A DNA stretch of 64,000 nucleotides, from the NCBI GenBank assembly GCA_963169105.1, contig OY720633.1:36844795-36908794 (forward strand), written 5' to 3'. This DNA is from Ceriagrion tenellum. Lineage: Eukaryota; Arthropoda; Insecta; Odonata; Coenagrionidae. The position numbers were made by a program, and so were the translations under genes. The notes under the pieces are model-generated. The model searched no databases and was not told the DNA's origin. It was given only the letters and a program-made list of their open reading frames with translations. Of this stretch, positions 12,868 through 24,855 are shown one piece after another. How positions within the stretch are numbered: the stretch's first letter is position 1; the number at the start of each line of letters is the position of its first letter.

Positions 12868-13463
12868 TATTCTTTAGATAGTGTGGTTTTTTCGTCTTTT
12901 AAAACTGTCTCATTTTGCAATTTAATGATAATTATTCTGCATGTGATGCTGGACATCAACAAAATATTTTGGTCTCTCATTAACTGTCGCCTAGACAAAA
13001 CTATGTCGTAAATCCATCGTTGCTGTCAGCCTAAGGGGTCAGCCGTTTAGTGAAAAAGCTCACACCAACAGAAAAATCTAAACTTAGATCCGGGACATAT
13101 ATCATTGCATCATCTCTAGTCTAACTTTCAACTTAGTCTAGTTTTCAACTTAGAAGTCTATTCTTTAGGGAAAACGTTCGTCTTTTTAGACTGTGTCATT
13201 TTGAAATTCATTGATAAGCATTCTGATTAAGATTATGAACATCAACAAAATATCTAGGGCCCTCAACAACTGTCGCCCTCTTCCGCAATCACGTAACCAA
13301 TAGTTTGTCGTGAATCCGTCGTTGCTGTCAGTACAGGGCGATAGTGATAAAGCTCTCACCAACAGAAAGGTCTAAACTAAGATCCGGGACGTACATTATA
13401 GCGTCACCTCTAGTCGTAGGTTTTCAAGTTAGAAACCTTTTCTTTTGGGAGAATGTTCGGCAA
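12868..13463. repeat. Diverged tandem duplication, unit about 290 bp, two copies plus a stub
   Basis: Copy 1 (about 12868-13158) and copy 2 (about 13159-13443) share an ordered series of words: tattcttta, actgt(c/g)tcatttt, acatcaacaaaatat, aactgtcgcc, gttgctgtcag, ccaacagaaa, gatccgggac and cctctagtc or its equivalent, at an offset of about 291 bases. The start of a third copy (ttcttttgggagaatgttcg) follows and then breaks off. Divergence is substantial, with substitutions and small indels, so the duplication is old. Neither copy has a long open frame. It may be a decayed satellite unit or a local duplication of an unknown repeat. Confidence 0.8.
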
Positions 13464-15734
13464 AGGGATCCAAAGATAATATAAATCACGAATTGTTCGA
13501 TATTATCAGATTCGATGAGCACAACAGCAATATATTCCTCTTTTCTCTTGGGGTTTATTACAAACCCAAAGCAAATAAAACGTCTCGAGGATGTTTTGGA
13601 GACTTTTGGTACGTTTTGTCTACCACCTCGAAATTTTCAGCTTTATGAAACTTTTCGTGGGGGTTGGCCTCTTTTTTATCTAAAAATTACTGGGCTTAGA
13701 TGCAAGCGACACTTGAACCCACTGTGCTGACAATGTCACCTTCCTCCTTCTCTTCGGCGTATTGACTATATTCCTACTGAGGTTTTCTGAAGGCGAGCGG
13801 AGAATCTCTTTAAACGCTCCCGTCACCTCTCCTGCTCCATCCTCCTCTTCCTCTAGCGAACCCAATCTACCCCAACCCTTCTCTTTTCCCCCATCAATAT
13901 TCCCATTTGACTCTATTATTTCCCACTGGGCATTTAACTTGACTTGGGAAAGTCCTATCTCCTTCAAGTCACGGAGCTCCTAGACACTGCATAATCTTTT
14001 GCATCCCTCAATACTCCTCTGCTGCTGTTTACGATGTCTTGTCGAAGAATTGCCAAGCTATTTTATAATGAAGCGCCGCAAGCCAACATGTGTTCGACTT
14101 TTGTGTTATCTAGATATAAAATTTTATTTAAACTTTTCGGGCTGCCATCCTGAGAGAACGTTATCTCATGACACGGGTATAACTTGAGGTGCCCCCTAGA
14201 AAACTAGTTGTTTTGCTGAGAAGTAATATTCTGGCTCCGATAAGTTCATAAGCCGTTCAAGTTTAGTCTGTTTATGATAAAAATGTTGTTATTGGTAAAA
14301 ATTATTTAAAAGCCCGCCCTTTTCCTCATTCCATTTGATCATTCTAACCCCAAATTTCCGGCCAATTTGCAATGCTACGAATTACTTCTTTTGAGGGTCA
14401 CCCTCTCTAATGACAGATGTATAAGGCCGCATCCAGGATGAACAATGCCCATTGGTCATTAGTCTTTCGTTAAAATAGCTGGGGAGCGCGATGAAAATGA
14501 TCTTCGCTCTATAAATACCTACAAAACATAATACCCCAGACAAAAATTTTAGGTTAAAGTTTGTTTAAAGCTTCGTACATGCTTTATTTTGTTAAATTTT
14601 GGACTATAGTGTGACCAGTTACTGTATGATGTGACCAATAATTGAGGTTGTTTACGCCATTAAGCATATGCGGCTGTCTGAATAGGGAAGTAGAAAAGGA
14701 AATTGGTCGCTACCTGGGTAGTATCAATATATTATCCATGAATTCATCCTGTTATACCAATGGGAAGGATATTTATGTCTTCAAATGACTTACGGTGCTC
14801 AATGAAATTAGAATATTCTTGCAATATAAAGAGGACTTTGTAAATATACAAAAATATATGACAATTCCACTCTATTTGGCAGCCTCTTTAGAATCTTTGG
14901 ATTTTATATGTTAATATAAGTGAAACACTATCTCAAAGTATTTTATAATAGCGCGCTTTACGGTGGATTGTAGCGAGCGCTAAGTCTACGCTGCTACTCG
15001 ATGGAAAGTTGTACAAGGTAAATTACTTAAGGGGCTATATTCACTCAAGGGCTGTCAAAAATTAATAGCATTATTTACCGTTCATCGCCTATTTTCTCGA
15101 ATGCCATTTTATCTCTTAAATATTATTTTCATATTTATCATGCCATTGTCCGTCAACAAATTGCAGTTGTAAAGTCAAATTAAAGATTCCGTCTTCTTTA
15201 GCGGTGATTCGTCTCCAATTAAGCGTAATGTGGCATGGAAAGACGTAATTTTTCTTACTTACTAATCAGTTTTCAGATTGTTAAGGAAGGAATGTATAAA
15301 AGCCTTTGGAAAATAATAAAATTTATTTCAATTTGTGAAGTCCGAATATTGCCATAAACCTAATTACTAATCCATAATGCATATAAACATTACAGTGGCA
15401 ATTAAATCTAAATCACATAAATTCCATTAAATTTTGAACGCGCGTTATCAAAGTGAATTAATTATGAAATTCATTTGACCGTCAAAAATAAGCCTATTCA
15501 TCCCACTTTTCAACGAAACAAAGCAAAATTAGAGTGGCTAACTTATATGAAGTACCGAGTTTTTCGAAAATTAGGCGTTAACGTCTCTTTAAGTGATATG
15601 ATTATACATATATTTCTTCAGCAATATATTTATGAAAGCCATTGGGTACTATAAAAATTTCTTTACCCCAAGATGTTATTTTTAAGTTAATTAAAATTGT
15701 GACGACTTGCATCCTAATTAATTCTAATAATACG
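13464..15734. other. AT-rich non-coding DNA, nothing recognised
   Basis: About 13800-13930 is pyrimidine-rich on the top strand and gives serine/proline-rich frames that look like composition artefacts. Otherwise AT-rich filler. Confidence 0.55.
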
Positions 15735-16115
15735 ACTAATCGTAATTCATTCCGAGTTTTTCCAGCAGTCTGAACATCTTGTTACACTCAACGGTGTCGA
15801 TGGCATTCCTCAGGTCCACGAATTCCATACAATGGTTTATACTCGTACACATGTATTTTTGTCTCCACAATTACTCTTAGGCAGAGTATGGCCTCCCTGG
15901 TACCCCTGTTCTTTCTAAATACAAACTAATTTTCCAAGAGGCTGTCTTCAATTTTTCTTTCCATTCTTCAACCCATTATTCGTGTGAGTATTTTTGATGC
16001 ATGTGACACTAAACTCAAGGTTCGGTGTTTCTCAGTTTTCACACAGGTCACCTTGAGAATGACCTAAAGCGCTGAAGCCATGGTCGGTGCTTATTTAAAC
16101 AGTGTGGAAATTTAC
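15735..16115 (-). pseudogene. Non-LTR retrotransposon (LINE) reverse transcriptase fragment A
   Basis: Conceptual translation of the minus strand, crossing several frameshifts and stops, gives a series of LINE reverse-transcriptase motifs in the right order: RTLSLVSHASKILTRI, then MERKIEDSL, a degraded KEQGYQGG/TREAILCLR segment, and FVDLRNAIDTVECNKMF followed by RLLEKLGM. These correspond to the fingers and the start of the palm; in FVDLRNAID the first Asp would be the motif A catalytic residue. The C-terminal palm (YADD box), thumb and any endonuclease are absent, so this is a short dead 5'-truncated or internally broken copy. The wording resembles the RTE-like LINE group of arthropods, but the clade is from memory. 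It shares no obvious sequence with the LINE fragment at 30.5-31.7 kb. Confidence 0.75.
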
Positions 16116-16353
16116 TATCATCTTTTAGTTCTTGCCATTATGGATATTGAATATTTCCACTAAGTTATGTCTGAAACTCTTTCATAAACTCCGCGGCTAA
16201 ACTTTTTTATCCTTTTTTTGTAATCATTGCCTCCTGTCTTAACATCCCCTCCCCCAAGTGTAATTTTTCTAGACTTCGTTTGGTTATGCAGCGAGCTAGA
16301 ACTATCTGTTTTTTATGTATCGTAAATTGGCTATGAGTCAAAAAATAAAAAAA

Positions 16354-16400
16354 ATCCAAATTCGAACTGGACTCATTAACTTACTCTCGCAATTTCTCGA
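16354..16400 (-). repeat. Possible tRNA-like element, very degraded
   Basis: On the minus strand a word like a B box (GTTCGAATTTGG) follows gagtaagttaatgagtcca, and is followed by a long T-rich run, as in the better copies at 39.1, 39.4 and 42.3 kb. There is no convincing A box or cloverleaf. A weak call. Confidence 0.2.
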
Positions 16401-16619
16401 AGACTTTCACCTCTATATAAGAGCAGGTTATCCCTTTACCTTTGTAACTGCTTTTCATAATTCCACTTGATAGATGAGGCTTAAGTAATATCATTGTAAT
16501 ATAGCCAGAAAATAGACTAGATAGAAACGCCAGAATTCAAGCTGCATTATCTAGACTGGTGGAGTGAACTTTCGGTAGTAAATTAACTCAGGCCCATGCA
16601 TTTTACCTCGTAGTGACAA

Positions 16620-17420
16620 ATCACGGCTGCATCTCGTTCCAACCGTGAATTCAGACATCGCTATCGCTTCGTGATAAAAATATGTGCGCTCATATATACG
16701 ATCGTGGATTTTAGAGATTTTTTAAAAGCCTTTTTCAAACTCCCTCGCATCTCCATACCCGGCATCCGGCGGCTCCGTGTCGGATTACGTGAGCACGGAC
16801 GGAATTCGGAGCGCTTGCACGTGTGTGTCTCGCTTGGAAAACTAGAGCTCACTCCTTCCTCCCGACGAGGAGATAATCTCGCAGGCGACGCCCGTGCTCG
16901 CCCTCGATCGTGCGCCACCACTCCGCCGGGAGTGCAACGGCGACCGCGTTCCCTTGGATACGCCACCGCCTCCTCATCTCACCAATCCTTACGTAATGCC
17001 ACTCGCCTCTGAGAAAAGCGACACCTACCGCGCGTAGTATCGCCGCCGCACCTATGCTACACGTCGTCTGTCGTCGTCCCCATTAGTTCCACTCCCGGCT
17101 GCACCACAGCGCCGCGGGGACCCCGCCGGGTGCGGCAGCGGCGAAACTCGCCCGTGATCACGCCCGTAGAGCAGCGGTCTCGGAGCGAGGATAGACCGCA
17201 TGTTGAGTAACGGCATGTCACGGGTACCACTCCTAGAGGTAGCATGGACGATCTGTTCATACTCGGGAGGAGCAAAAGGAAGAAAACCATATCGATATTT
17301 CCATCGATATGCAACAGCAGGAAAATCATCGATCTTGATAGAAAATCGATCTTTTACCCAGTGTTGCAACTGTTGATGAACAGTCTGCTCGTGTAAAACA
17401 ACATCATTCTGGTCACTTGT
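16620..17420. promoter_or_regulatory. CpG-richer island, candidate housekeeping promoter
   Basis: About 16630-17270 is clearly GC- and CpG-rich (ccggcatccggcggctccg; ccgccgggtgcggcagcgg) against an AT-rich background. At its right edge lie four ATCGAT-centred words (17288-17358), one a perfect TATCGATA, the DRE word known from Drosophila housekeeping promoters. A tggtcactt word at 17410, loosely like Drosophila core motif 1 (TGGTCACACT), follows. No TATA/initiator pair is convincing. Open frames of about 100 codons on both strands look like composition artefacts. I infer an arthropod TATA-less promoter or first-exon region; its direction is undetermined. Confidence 0.35.
17288..17358. promoter_or_regulatory. 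Cluster of four ATCGAT words (DRE-like)
   Basis: Four ATCGAT hexamers occur in about 70 bases: catATCGATAttt, ccATCGATAtg, tcATCGATCtt and aaATCGATCtt. The first contains the full 8-bp TATCGATA palindrome. In Drosophila this word binds DREF and BEAF-32 and marks housekeeping promoters and domain borders. The cluster is seen directly; the function is inference from that family. Confidence 0.5.
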
Positions 17421-19158
17421 GATAAGTTTTAAATGTTAGCGTCCTATTATATAATTATTCCATAGCTCCCTCCTCGTCAAAGCACCCGGAAAATGAGGCA
17501 GTTGGTCCGCAGACTCTCCGGTTTCGTTCAAAATTTCTGACATTGTAAGGATGAACGTCCTAAGCGATGTGGTAAAATAGTTTTTTTTTTTAATTCTCAG
17601 CCACTGCTAAGTTACAGGATGACGTCTTTTTGTTAATTTATGTATGTATACATGGTCATTTTTTGTAGATATCTCCGCACCTATTTGCATTATACAGTCG
17701 AAAAACATGCCATTTAAAAATTAATGAATATAGCACAGTTCTATTTAAAATAACGAAAATGTAATCTGTTTAATAGTTATTGTTGTGAGAAATGATGGAA
17801 ATAGTCTTAGACTATGAAACGCTTCATTGATTTTAATACGAGAACATTCGTTATTTCAGATTCATTTTCTTAACATACTATGAGAACATTTTATAGCTCA
17901 GGTTCATTTTGTGACATATATATTTTTCAAGATGGTAGTATGTCATTTAAGAATGAAAAAAGCTTTTTAATGTGTGCGTACCACGTATCCGCTGCATCTT
18001 ACTGGCGAAAAGGGTCAGTGCACTGAAAACTAGCTTTTATTTACATTTTTGGCTAATGCGGATGCATAAAATAATATCTAATTATGATTTCATGGAAATA
18101 TTACTACATAAATTATTAAATAAAAATATAATATCGCACCTAATGGCTTGTTTGGAAGGCAGACGTTGTTATTAGACGTGGAATGACCTGCATAGGTAAT
18201 TTCTCAGCAGCACGTCATTTATTTGGGTGATTCCCCCTAGATAAGATTACACAACGCCATCGAAATATTCTTGACTCAATATTTAAAAAAAACTATTGCG
18301 ATTTTTTAATATCCAGTTATCATAATTCAGGCTGAAGAAAAAAAGAGGTGACAATCAGGTGGTGGAATTCTAGGTAACCATCAGTAATTTATTTCGAACT
18401 TAAAATTTTAACTCGCTTCCTTACGTGCCGATTCCTTGCTTGATCGGCGATATCCCCGTTCTTGCAAATAAACGTTCAGGAAGCACTGCAGTCATGTAGT
18501 CTCATTCACAAGTGTAAATAATATATATAAACTGTTGACAGGCCGGCCAGTAAAGACTTTATATTAGTTCAAACGTCATTAGGTAACCGTTTTAATCTTT
18601 ATCTCAAAATTTAAAACTTAATCTCATGAATTAACGATTTTTTTTTGCTTCCAAGTACGGAGAAAGGGAAACTAACGAATGCAACCACCATATCAGCAGT
18701 AGTAAGTGTACTTCAGATATACTTTTTATTCACATTTCAGCTCTTCATTACATTTCGACATAGTTCTTTATTTTTACATATTATGTGTACTTTTTTCACT
18801 GTCTGTCCATTCGATCGTTATTACTCTTTCATAACAATACACTTCATGGCTTTCAAATGTATTCACCGGTTCGTTAATATTGATTTATCTTTTATACCAA
18901 ATGATAACATGACCTATTATCTTTTCTGTAAGTACATAATCGAAAGGTAAATGTTTCCCTACTTCCAAGCCTTTGCCGCTGGCTGTCTCTTCGCTGGTGC
19001 TTTCCCTGTAGTGGAGTGTCTTTTTGGTTGAAATACGTTATCTTTTACGTTATGGATGTCTAAACAAATCGCTCACCAACTTCAATAGTTAAACCATTGG
19101 CCACCGGACTAAAAACATCGATATTCGCTAGAATTCCATCTGCCGATTCTCATCCCTA
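17421..19158. other. AT-rich non-coding DNA, nothing recognised
   Basis: No supported gene or repeat. A frame of 101 codons at 18645-18950 is rich in Phe/Ile/Leu, as AT-rich random sequence would be. Confidence 0.6.
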
Positions 19159-19450
19159 ATTTTAGCGCACTCGAGTTTGCGTGCGCCCATGGCACCTCGG
19201 TCTGTCACACTCCACTCCACACAACACGTCCAAGGCATTCCCGCTCGGTTCGTCGTGTTGTGGGTATGCGTCCAGCTTGGTCACAGTTAGGCCCAACGGG
19301 ACTGGGAGGCTCTTCCTTATTGGAATGCCAAACATCGCACCGCCTTTGAGCACACCCTACAGCATAGGCACACTAAAGCCGACACACTTAGCATTAATCT
19401 CATACACCTGCACTGAATTGGCAAATGGATGCTCTCCGTCAATTTAATTC
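19159..19450 (-). pseudogene. Unidentified GC-rich ORF-like block with an in-frame stop
   Basis: On the minus strand a frame runs from about 19448 to 19162, broken by a single TAG near 19356. The part after the stop reads GGAMFGIPIRKSLPVPLGLT and continues through CGVECDRPRCHG. Composition is more protein-like than the neighbourhood and third positions lean to G/C, whereas both flanks are AT-rich. The plus strand is open over much of the same stretch, which weakens the argument. I recognise no domain. It could be a decayed exon, a fragment of a transposon protein, or a GC-rich repeat. Confidence 0.2.
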
Positions 19451-20147
19451 TAAATCATACGTAAAGTTTGGGTTTGCCTTACCTTGAAATTCTATGCGTC
19501 ATTTGTTTCTTGTGTCCTAAGCTTCTGAATCGTTTAAAAAAATTCGTTTAAAATAGATAGAAATAAAGATTGATAGTGACCGTTTCCTTTGGCCTGCCTT
19601 CAAGAATATTATTTTAATGCTAACAATTTGAAAGATCAAATTTTTATTTGATTTATGCAAAGGAGAAAAATTCTTAAAACGGAATACCATTGAATCCACG
19701 CGTTATTATTCTCGTGAAATCAGAGCGTGCTGATTATTAACCCTTTCCAAAAGTAAATCTTTAATGCCCAGAGAGATCTATGATTCTATCATCTGGTGAT
19801 TCTATCTATAGATTGCCGAATAAGATAATCGCTGAAGGATCTGGACTCCCAGCGAACAGTACTGATGAAGTTTTCTTGGGATTTCAACCAGGTCAGAAAA
19901 GCAGCTGATGTCAACGTTAACCCGATGACGGCATCAGAGTGCGAAGGAAGTCTTTGCTGGTTTTCCACTAGCAGAAGCTTTTTCGTTACTCCTTAGCGTA
20001 TTGTCGATAGCTCGCTGTTAAGTCACCGCTTGCATCGACCCCCACTCAGTGAAAGTGAATTTCTGTAACCTACCTAATCGACAATTGTCGTCGGAAGACA
20101 TGTCTTACGGATTTCCATGACTAACGACAAATCGAGAGACTTTGGAG

Positions 20148-20382
20148 AACCATTATTAAAAAACAGTGGATTTAATTCCACACTTTTTTATTCACCCGAT
20201 CGATTTCAATGTACTGGCGGCATTTTCAAGGTACATAGAATTTTCAGGTACGAGAAATAGATGAAATAGGTATATAGATAGAAACAGAATAGATCTATGT
20301 ACCATGAAGGTAACCCCTAGATGTTGATATAGATCGGGTAAGTAAAAAGGTGTGGAATTTTACTGTTTTCTCAATAATGGTT
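20148..20382. mobile_element. 235-bp foldback element with about 90-bp arms (Penelope-type ends)
   Basis: The left arm (20148-20238, starting aaccattattaaaaaacagt) matches the reverse complement of the right arm (20295-20382, ending tctcaataatggtt) over about 90 bases with mismatches and small gaps; shared words include attccacac, cacccgat/tacccgat and ggtacatag. Each arm, read outward from the centre, has the order (t)ga(a/t)g-like core, GATCGGGT, a run of A, then GTGTGGAATT. The same order occurs near 37.05 kb and, more loosely, at 52.7 kb. I read this as two inverted copies of a Penelope-like terminal segment that carries a decayed hammerhead motif. No protein is encoded. Confidence 0.65.
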
Positions 20383-21376
20383 AATATCTTGAACTTCTAC
20401 AAGGTGGCACCTCGCTCCCAATATAGCCCTTGCGAGAGGCTATAATTTTTAGCCAAGCATAAAACAGTGATATCTGTGCTTTATTCGAAAATAAAAAAAA
20501 AACTTTTTTAACAACTATTGGCAGAGAGAAAGATTGCATACGACCACGTTGGGAGCAGAGAAATAAAAGATAAATGGGTACAATTTCCTTGTATTTCATA
20601 TTTTAATTCTTTGTGATATAGAGTAGACGACCTTTGCCAGATCATAAAATAATATTCTGATCATGAAATTTCCTTGTGCTTGCGATAGAGGGCGGTATTA
20701 TATATTTTTATTAATCAATCAGCTTCAATCTCAGAGGCATGTATCTCCATATGTTATTAGCTAGAATCAGTGAAACTAAGTAATTTCTGGTTCCTACGTG
20801 AAATCGTTTTGCTATTCATCTGTATTCATTTTTAAAAATACCTGTGACGATAGTAAAATATTCAACCACTGGATTGTGAGTGACTACAAACTTTTCAAGA
20901 CTTCACTTTCATCGTACTACTTAAAAATTTGTAATAGTGTTTCAATCTTTAAATATTTACTAATTCAGAATACTAATTGTATCTTTTTTCTTTGCCGGAG
21001 TTGAGCACTAAGATTCACGGGATCCCAATAATTAGCCTCTCTGGGAGCGTTAGGCAGTACTGACATAATTGTTTCCTAGTATCAACTGCTAGAAATTGTT
21101 GGAGGAATTAGTATTTTATATGTGTGAATGGTTTAGTCAGTATATCTCTAACTTTGAGTTGCTAATTATGTATAAGCAATATAAAAGTTATAATTTTTCG
21201 GAAGTTGATAATTTTTTATAGTAGAAAATTTTACGTATGTACAAATCTGATGAAGAAATTGTATTTTTATAACCTTGCACTGCCTGCATAAGACAGTCAT
21301 TGGCGAGAGAAATTGTGTAACATACGATTTTACTTTCAGACGTGGGGTTCTAAATGTTTCTACAAGAATGTTATCA

Positions 21377-21512
21377 AAACAATCTATAATCTAATCTATC
21401 TAATAAAACAATCTAATAAAACAATCTAATAAAAACAATCTAATAAATAATACTAATAATAATAATAATAAATAAATAATAAAATAAACAATCTAATAAA
21501 AACAAAAAAAAG
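21377..21512. repeat. AT-rich minisatellite, unit aacaatctaataaa
   Basis: At least five copies of a caatctaataaa-type unit of 12-17 bases occur, interrupted by an (aat)n and (aata)n stretch and followed by a short A run. Copies are nearly identical, which suggests recent slippage. Confidence 0.9.
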
Positions 21513-22339
21513 AGCCTTATACCAACCGAATATGAAACGATGGCTACTAAATTAGTGTGATGTCCTGGAGTGTAAGTTTTTGCGGATTTTTGCTGATGGT
21601 GATTAGGATTTCAAGTTTAGTGGTAAATGGAGAATTTTGAGGGAATATTGATTAAGCTAGGCACGTTGTTTCTGAGAAAACACGAAGTAACCGCTTACCG
21701 CAATGCATTCATCCATTCCAAATTCCTAAAGAAATGTGGACTAGAATGAAATCGGAATGAAAGGTCAAAGGAGAAGCGCTGAAGTTTTCAGTTGAGAGCG
21801 GGTGTCAGCCTGTTGCGAGTACGTGCCGAGGAGTCTGTCCAAGGAGATTGCAAAAAGATGGGGACGTGTGGACCAAAGGAATTTCGGTAATTCTTGAGAG
21901 GAAAATCTTTCATTTGAGGAAGCTCTGGACAATCCCAAACCCGTATTCCTCCCGTTTTTTATGTTATAAAAAAACAATCCGACTCTTGTATTATTAACGT
22001 TGGGGAACATGGTTTTTCTTCCTCTCTGGAGCTGCACCTGTCCTACTGGAAAAATTCTGTCGCACAAAATGTTTGGCAGTTTCTTTCTCTCCTTGGGACA
22101 CACCCCAAGAATGTTGTCCTCTGCTTATTTTTTCTGTATTTTGCTCTGCTTTTTCCCTCTGTGTTGTGAGCCCAGAGTGGACACGTCGCAATATCTTGTG
22201 ATGCCTTGACTTTCCTAGTGAAAACATCCCTGATTTGTTTTTTCTTTATTCAATCCATAATTCAGTATTTACCCTCGAATTTTCCTGGGTAAGCACCAGA
22301 GTAATGTTGATCTTAGGCCAATTCCTCATTCTTGGGTTT

Positions 22340-22356
22340 TATATATATATATATAT
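22340..22356. repeat. (TA)n microsatellite
   Basis: About eight consecutive TA dinucleotides. Confidence 0.9.
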
Positions 22357-24855
22357 GTCGTAATAGTGAACTTTCATTGCACTCTAGAAACCAAAGTTCA
22401 AAAAATATTATTTGGGACTTATCCGTTTGCGTGCGTGGCCTGTCCTACTAGAGATCATGCGAGCTAAATTAACATATTTCAAGCAGTACATCTTTATTCA
22501 CTCGGCCTGAGCTCTATCTTAAATTTTTAATTTCATCCGCGTTCAAAAGGAAATAAAATTATTTATTTTCTCTACATACCATTTGCTTAAAATAACCATT
22601 TGGAAAATTGTTTCAAGCGGTCTATGAGAATAGAACCTAATCAGGAGAAAAGTTGCTATCTTCAAACGATGCTAAAGTCTTAAGTTGAGACTAAAACTTC
22701 CATACCTAAACTCCATCAAGAGCACATCGTATTTAATTCAGTTATCAAAATGAATATGGTAGTATTAGATTTCCTTTACGTTTAGACTTTTGCTGGCTAA
22801 TAAATAAATTGGAATAAAATGAATTTTGAAGAAATAATGATTCGGCTAACAGGTAAATCGCAGATTTGTATAGCTTAAGAGGAGGAAGGGTCAAGTAAGA
22901 GCTTGTGTACTCACAATTCTGTATGTATCAAGAACGAGATGCAATGAGTTGCTAATTAGATATATGAGTTCATGTACCGATCTTATCATACACAAAATTT
23001 TAACCTCTTCATATTTTTCAATAAGTATATGTATACTTTTATGGTAGAATTATCCTGGTATTATTAGACAGAAAAGGAGTAAATTGATATTTTTACCTCA
23101 AATTCTAAGACATTGATTACTTATTTCAGTAATCCACCTAAAATTAAACTATCGGCCGGAGACTTTTTATCCAAAAGCTGCCTATTAGCAATTTGAAATG
23201 AGTAAACCACTGGTAAGTACTTATAAGATTAGTGCTATCGGTCTTTCACTTTGAAAGGTATTGAATACTACATGTGCGTTAGGTTATCTAGTAATGGATT
23301 TCCCATTTCAGCTATGTAGTGTTCTCATGGTATAAAACCGTAAGTATTAAGCTTGGCAGTTTCACCAGCGTGTATCTTTATTGAACGAAGGCTTCCTAAT
23401 AAGAAAAATCCACAAAAATTATTTTAAAACTTACCTATTCCACACCGAGTGGTATTAAGCCTTTTTTGAGCGCTTGGAAGTGGATTAGGATTATTTTGGT
23501 TTAATGAGTTTGTGGCTTTTTTTAATCAACTTCAAAAAAATGCCTGCCAGCAGCTTCATTAAGTGGAAGATGAATGAGTGAGACTACAATTTTCCATTCC
23601 AAGTGAAAATGCTTTTCGAGGATTGCTGTTGGTTGTTGGGAATATTTTTTTCTGGAAGATCCCTTAGCATTCCAATGGATGAGAGAAGTTTTAATTAAAA
23701 CTTTGTGATGTGCAGATATGAAGCTTACCATGGACTCTCTGAGATACTTATCGAAATATTTTCGCGAATGCTTCATCGCTTTGCAGATTTATCTGTGTTA
23801 ATAATGATAAATATTTTCAGATTTAATATGTTTTAATCCATTTTATTTTCAGACTCTACGGCGACAAAAACTACTTATTTCATGGGAGAAAAATCGCTCC
23901 GCAACTATTTTTATCGCCTGTGAAGTTACTCCATGTTAAGTCACTTCAAAATGTTTATCCTGGATATACGGTGATGAGATTTTCAGTTGCTGTCTTTTAG
24001 TGGAAAATTTTAGTTGATTCCGAAACAATTACCATTTCTAGTTTGTTACTGGCTTGATTATGTGTGACCCTATAGTGATTCCGTGTTTTTATGGCGAATG
24101 TATTTAAGCAGTAAAAGTTAAGGGAATTTCATACGAATCGCTTTAACCAAAATTAAAATTAACAAATGGCATTGCTAACTCAATATTGTCTCATCTCTTT
24201 TGTTCACTTTGCCGGAAGTGGTAGAGATTTCCGTTTAAAAATCAACAAAAATGGGCAGAGTTGGCTTTACGCACCTTCCGCGACTCAAGTCAGAACAAAC
24301 TATTACGATTTATTTCAGACACAGGCCTTTCCAGATTGCTTATCTGTCATAAATTTTTGGACATTTCCTCGGTAAAATGAGACGTTGGCGGCAAATTTTC
24401 AATGAATTCAAAAGCTTTTTGATGCTATTTTCTAGAACAAACAACTATTTGCATTTATGCGCGGCAAACGACATGAGATTATTTGTAACTTGTGTCCATG
24501 GTTTCCCCGAGCAAAACAAGATGACAAAAGTTCTACCTTCTCTGTCAGTCAGTCAGTCTACCGTTCCCTGATATAAAAACTTCAAAGACCCTGGAATTCA
24601 TCAGCAGACTGGAACGGAGCTACCCTTATATTGAAAATTGTAATTTGCGAGCCTAATGATGCACCATTAAATAGCTCTACTAAATACATCTTCGTTTAAA
24701 AATACATATCTGCTAACGCAATGCAAATTATTTGATAGTAGTGGTATTTTTACTTCTGGGATAATTTTCCTGAGCTTTTCTTAATCAATTATAACTTTTA
24801 TTACCAATATAAAATATAGAAAGCTACCATATTCCTGAATAATTGGTCATTTATC

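Larger units (their letters stand above)
20383..24855. other. AT-rich non-coding DNA with simple repeats
   Basis: No gene supported. It holds the AT minisatellite at 21377-21512 and a (TA)n run at 22340-22356. The pair of overlapping frames near 21765-22227 on opposite strands lacks protein features. Confidence 0.6.
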
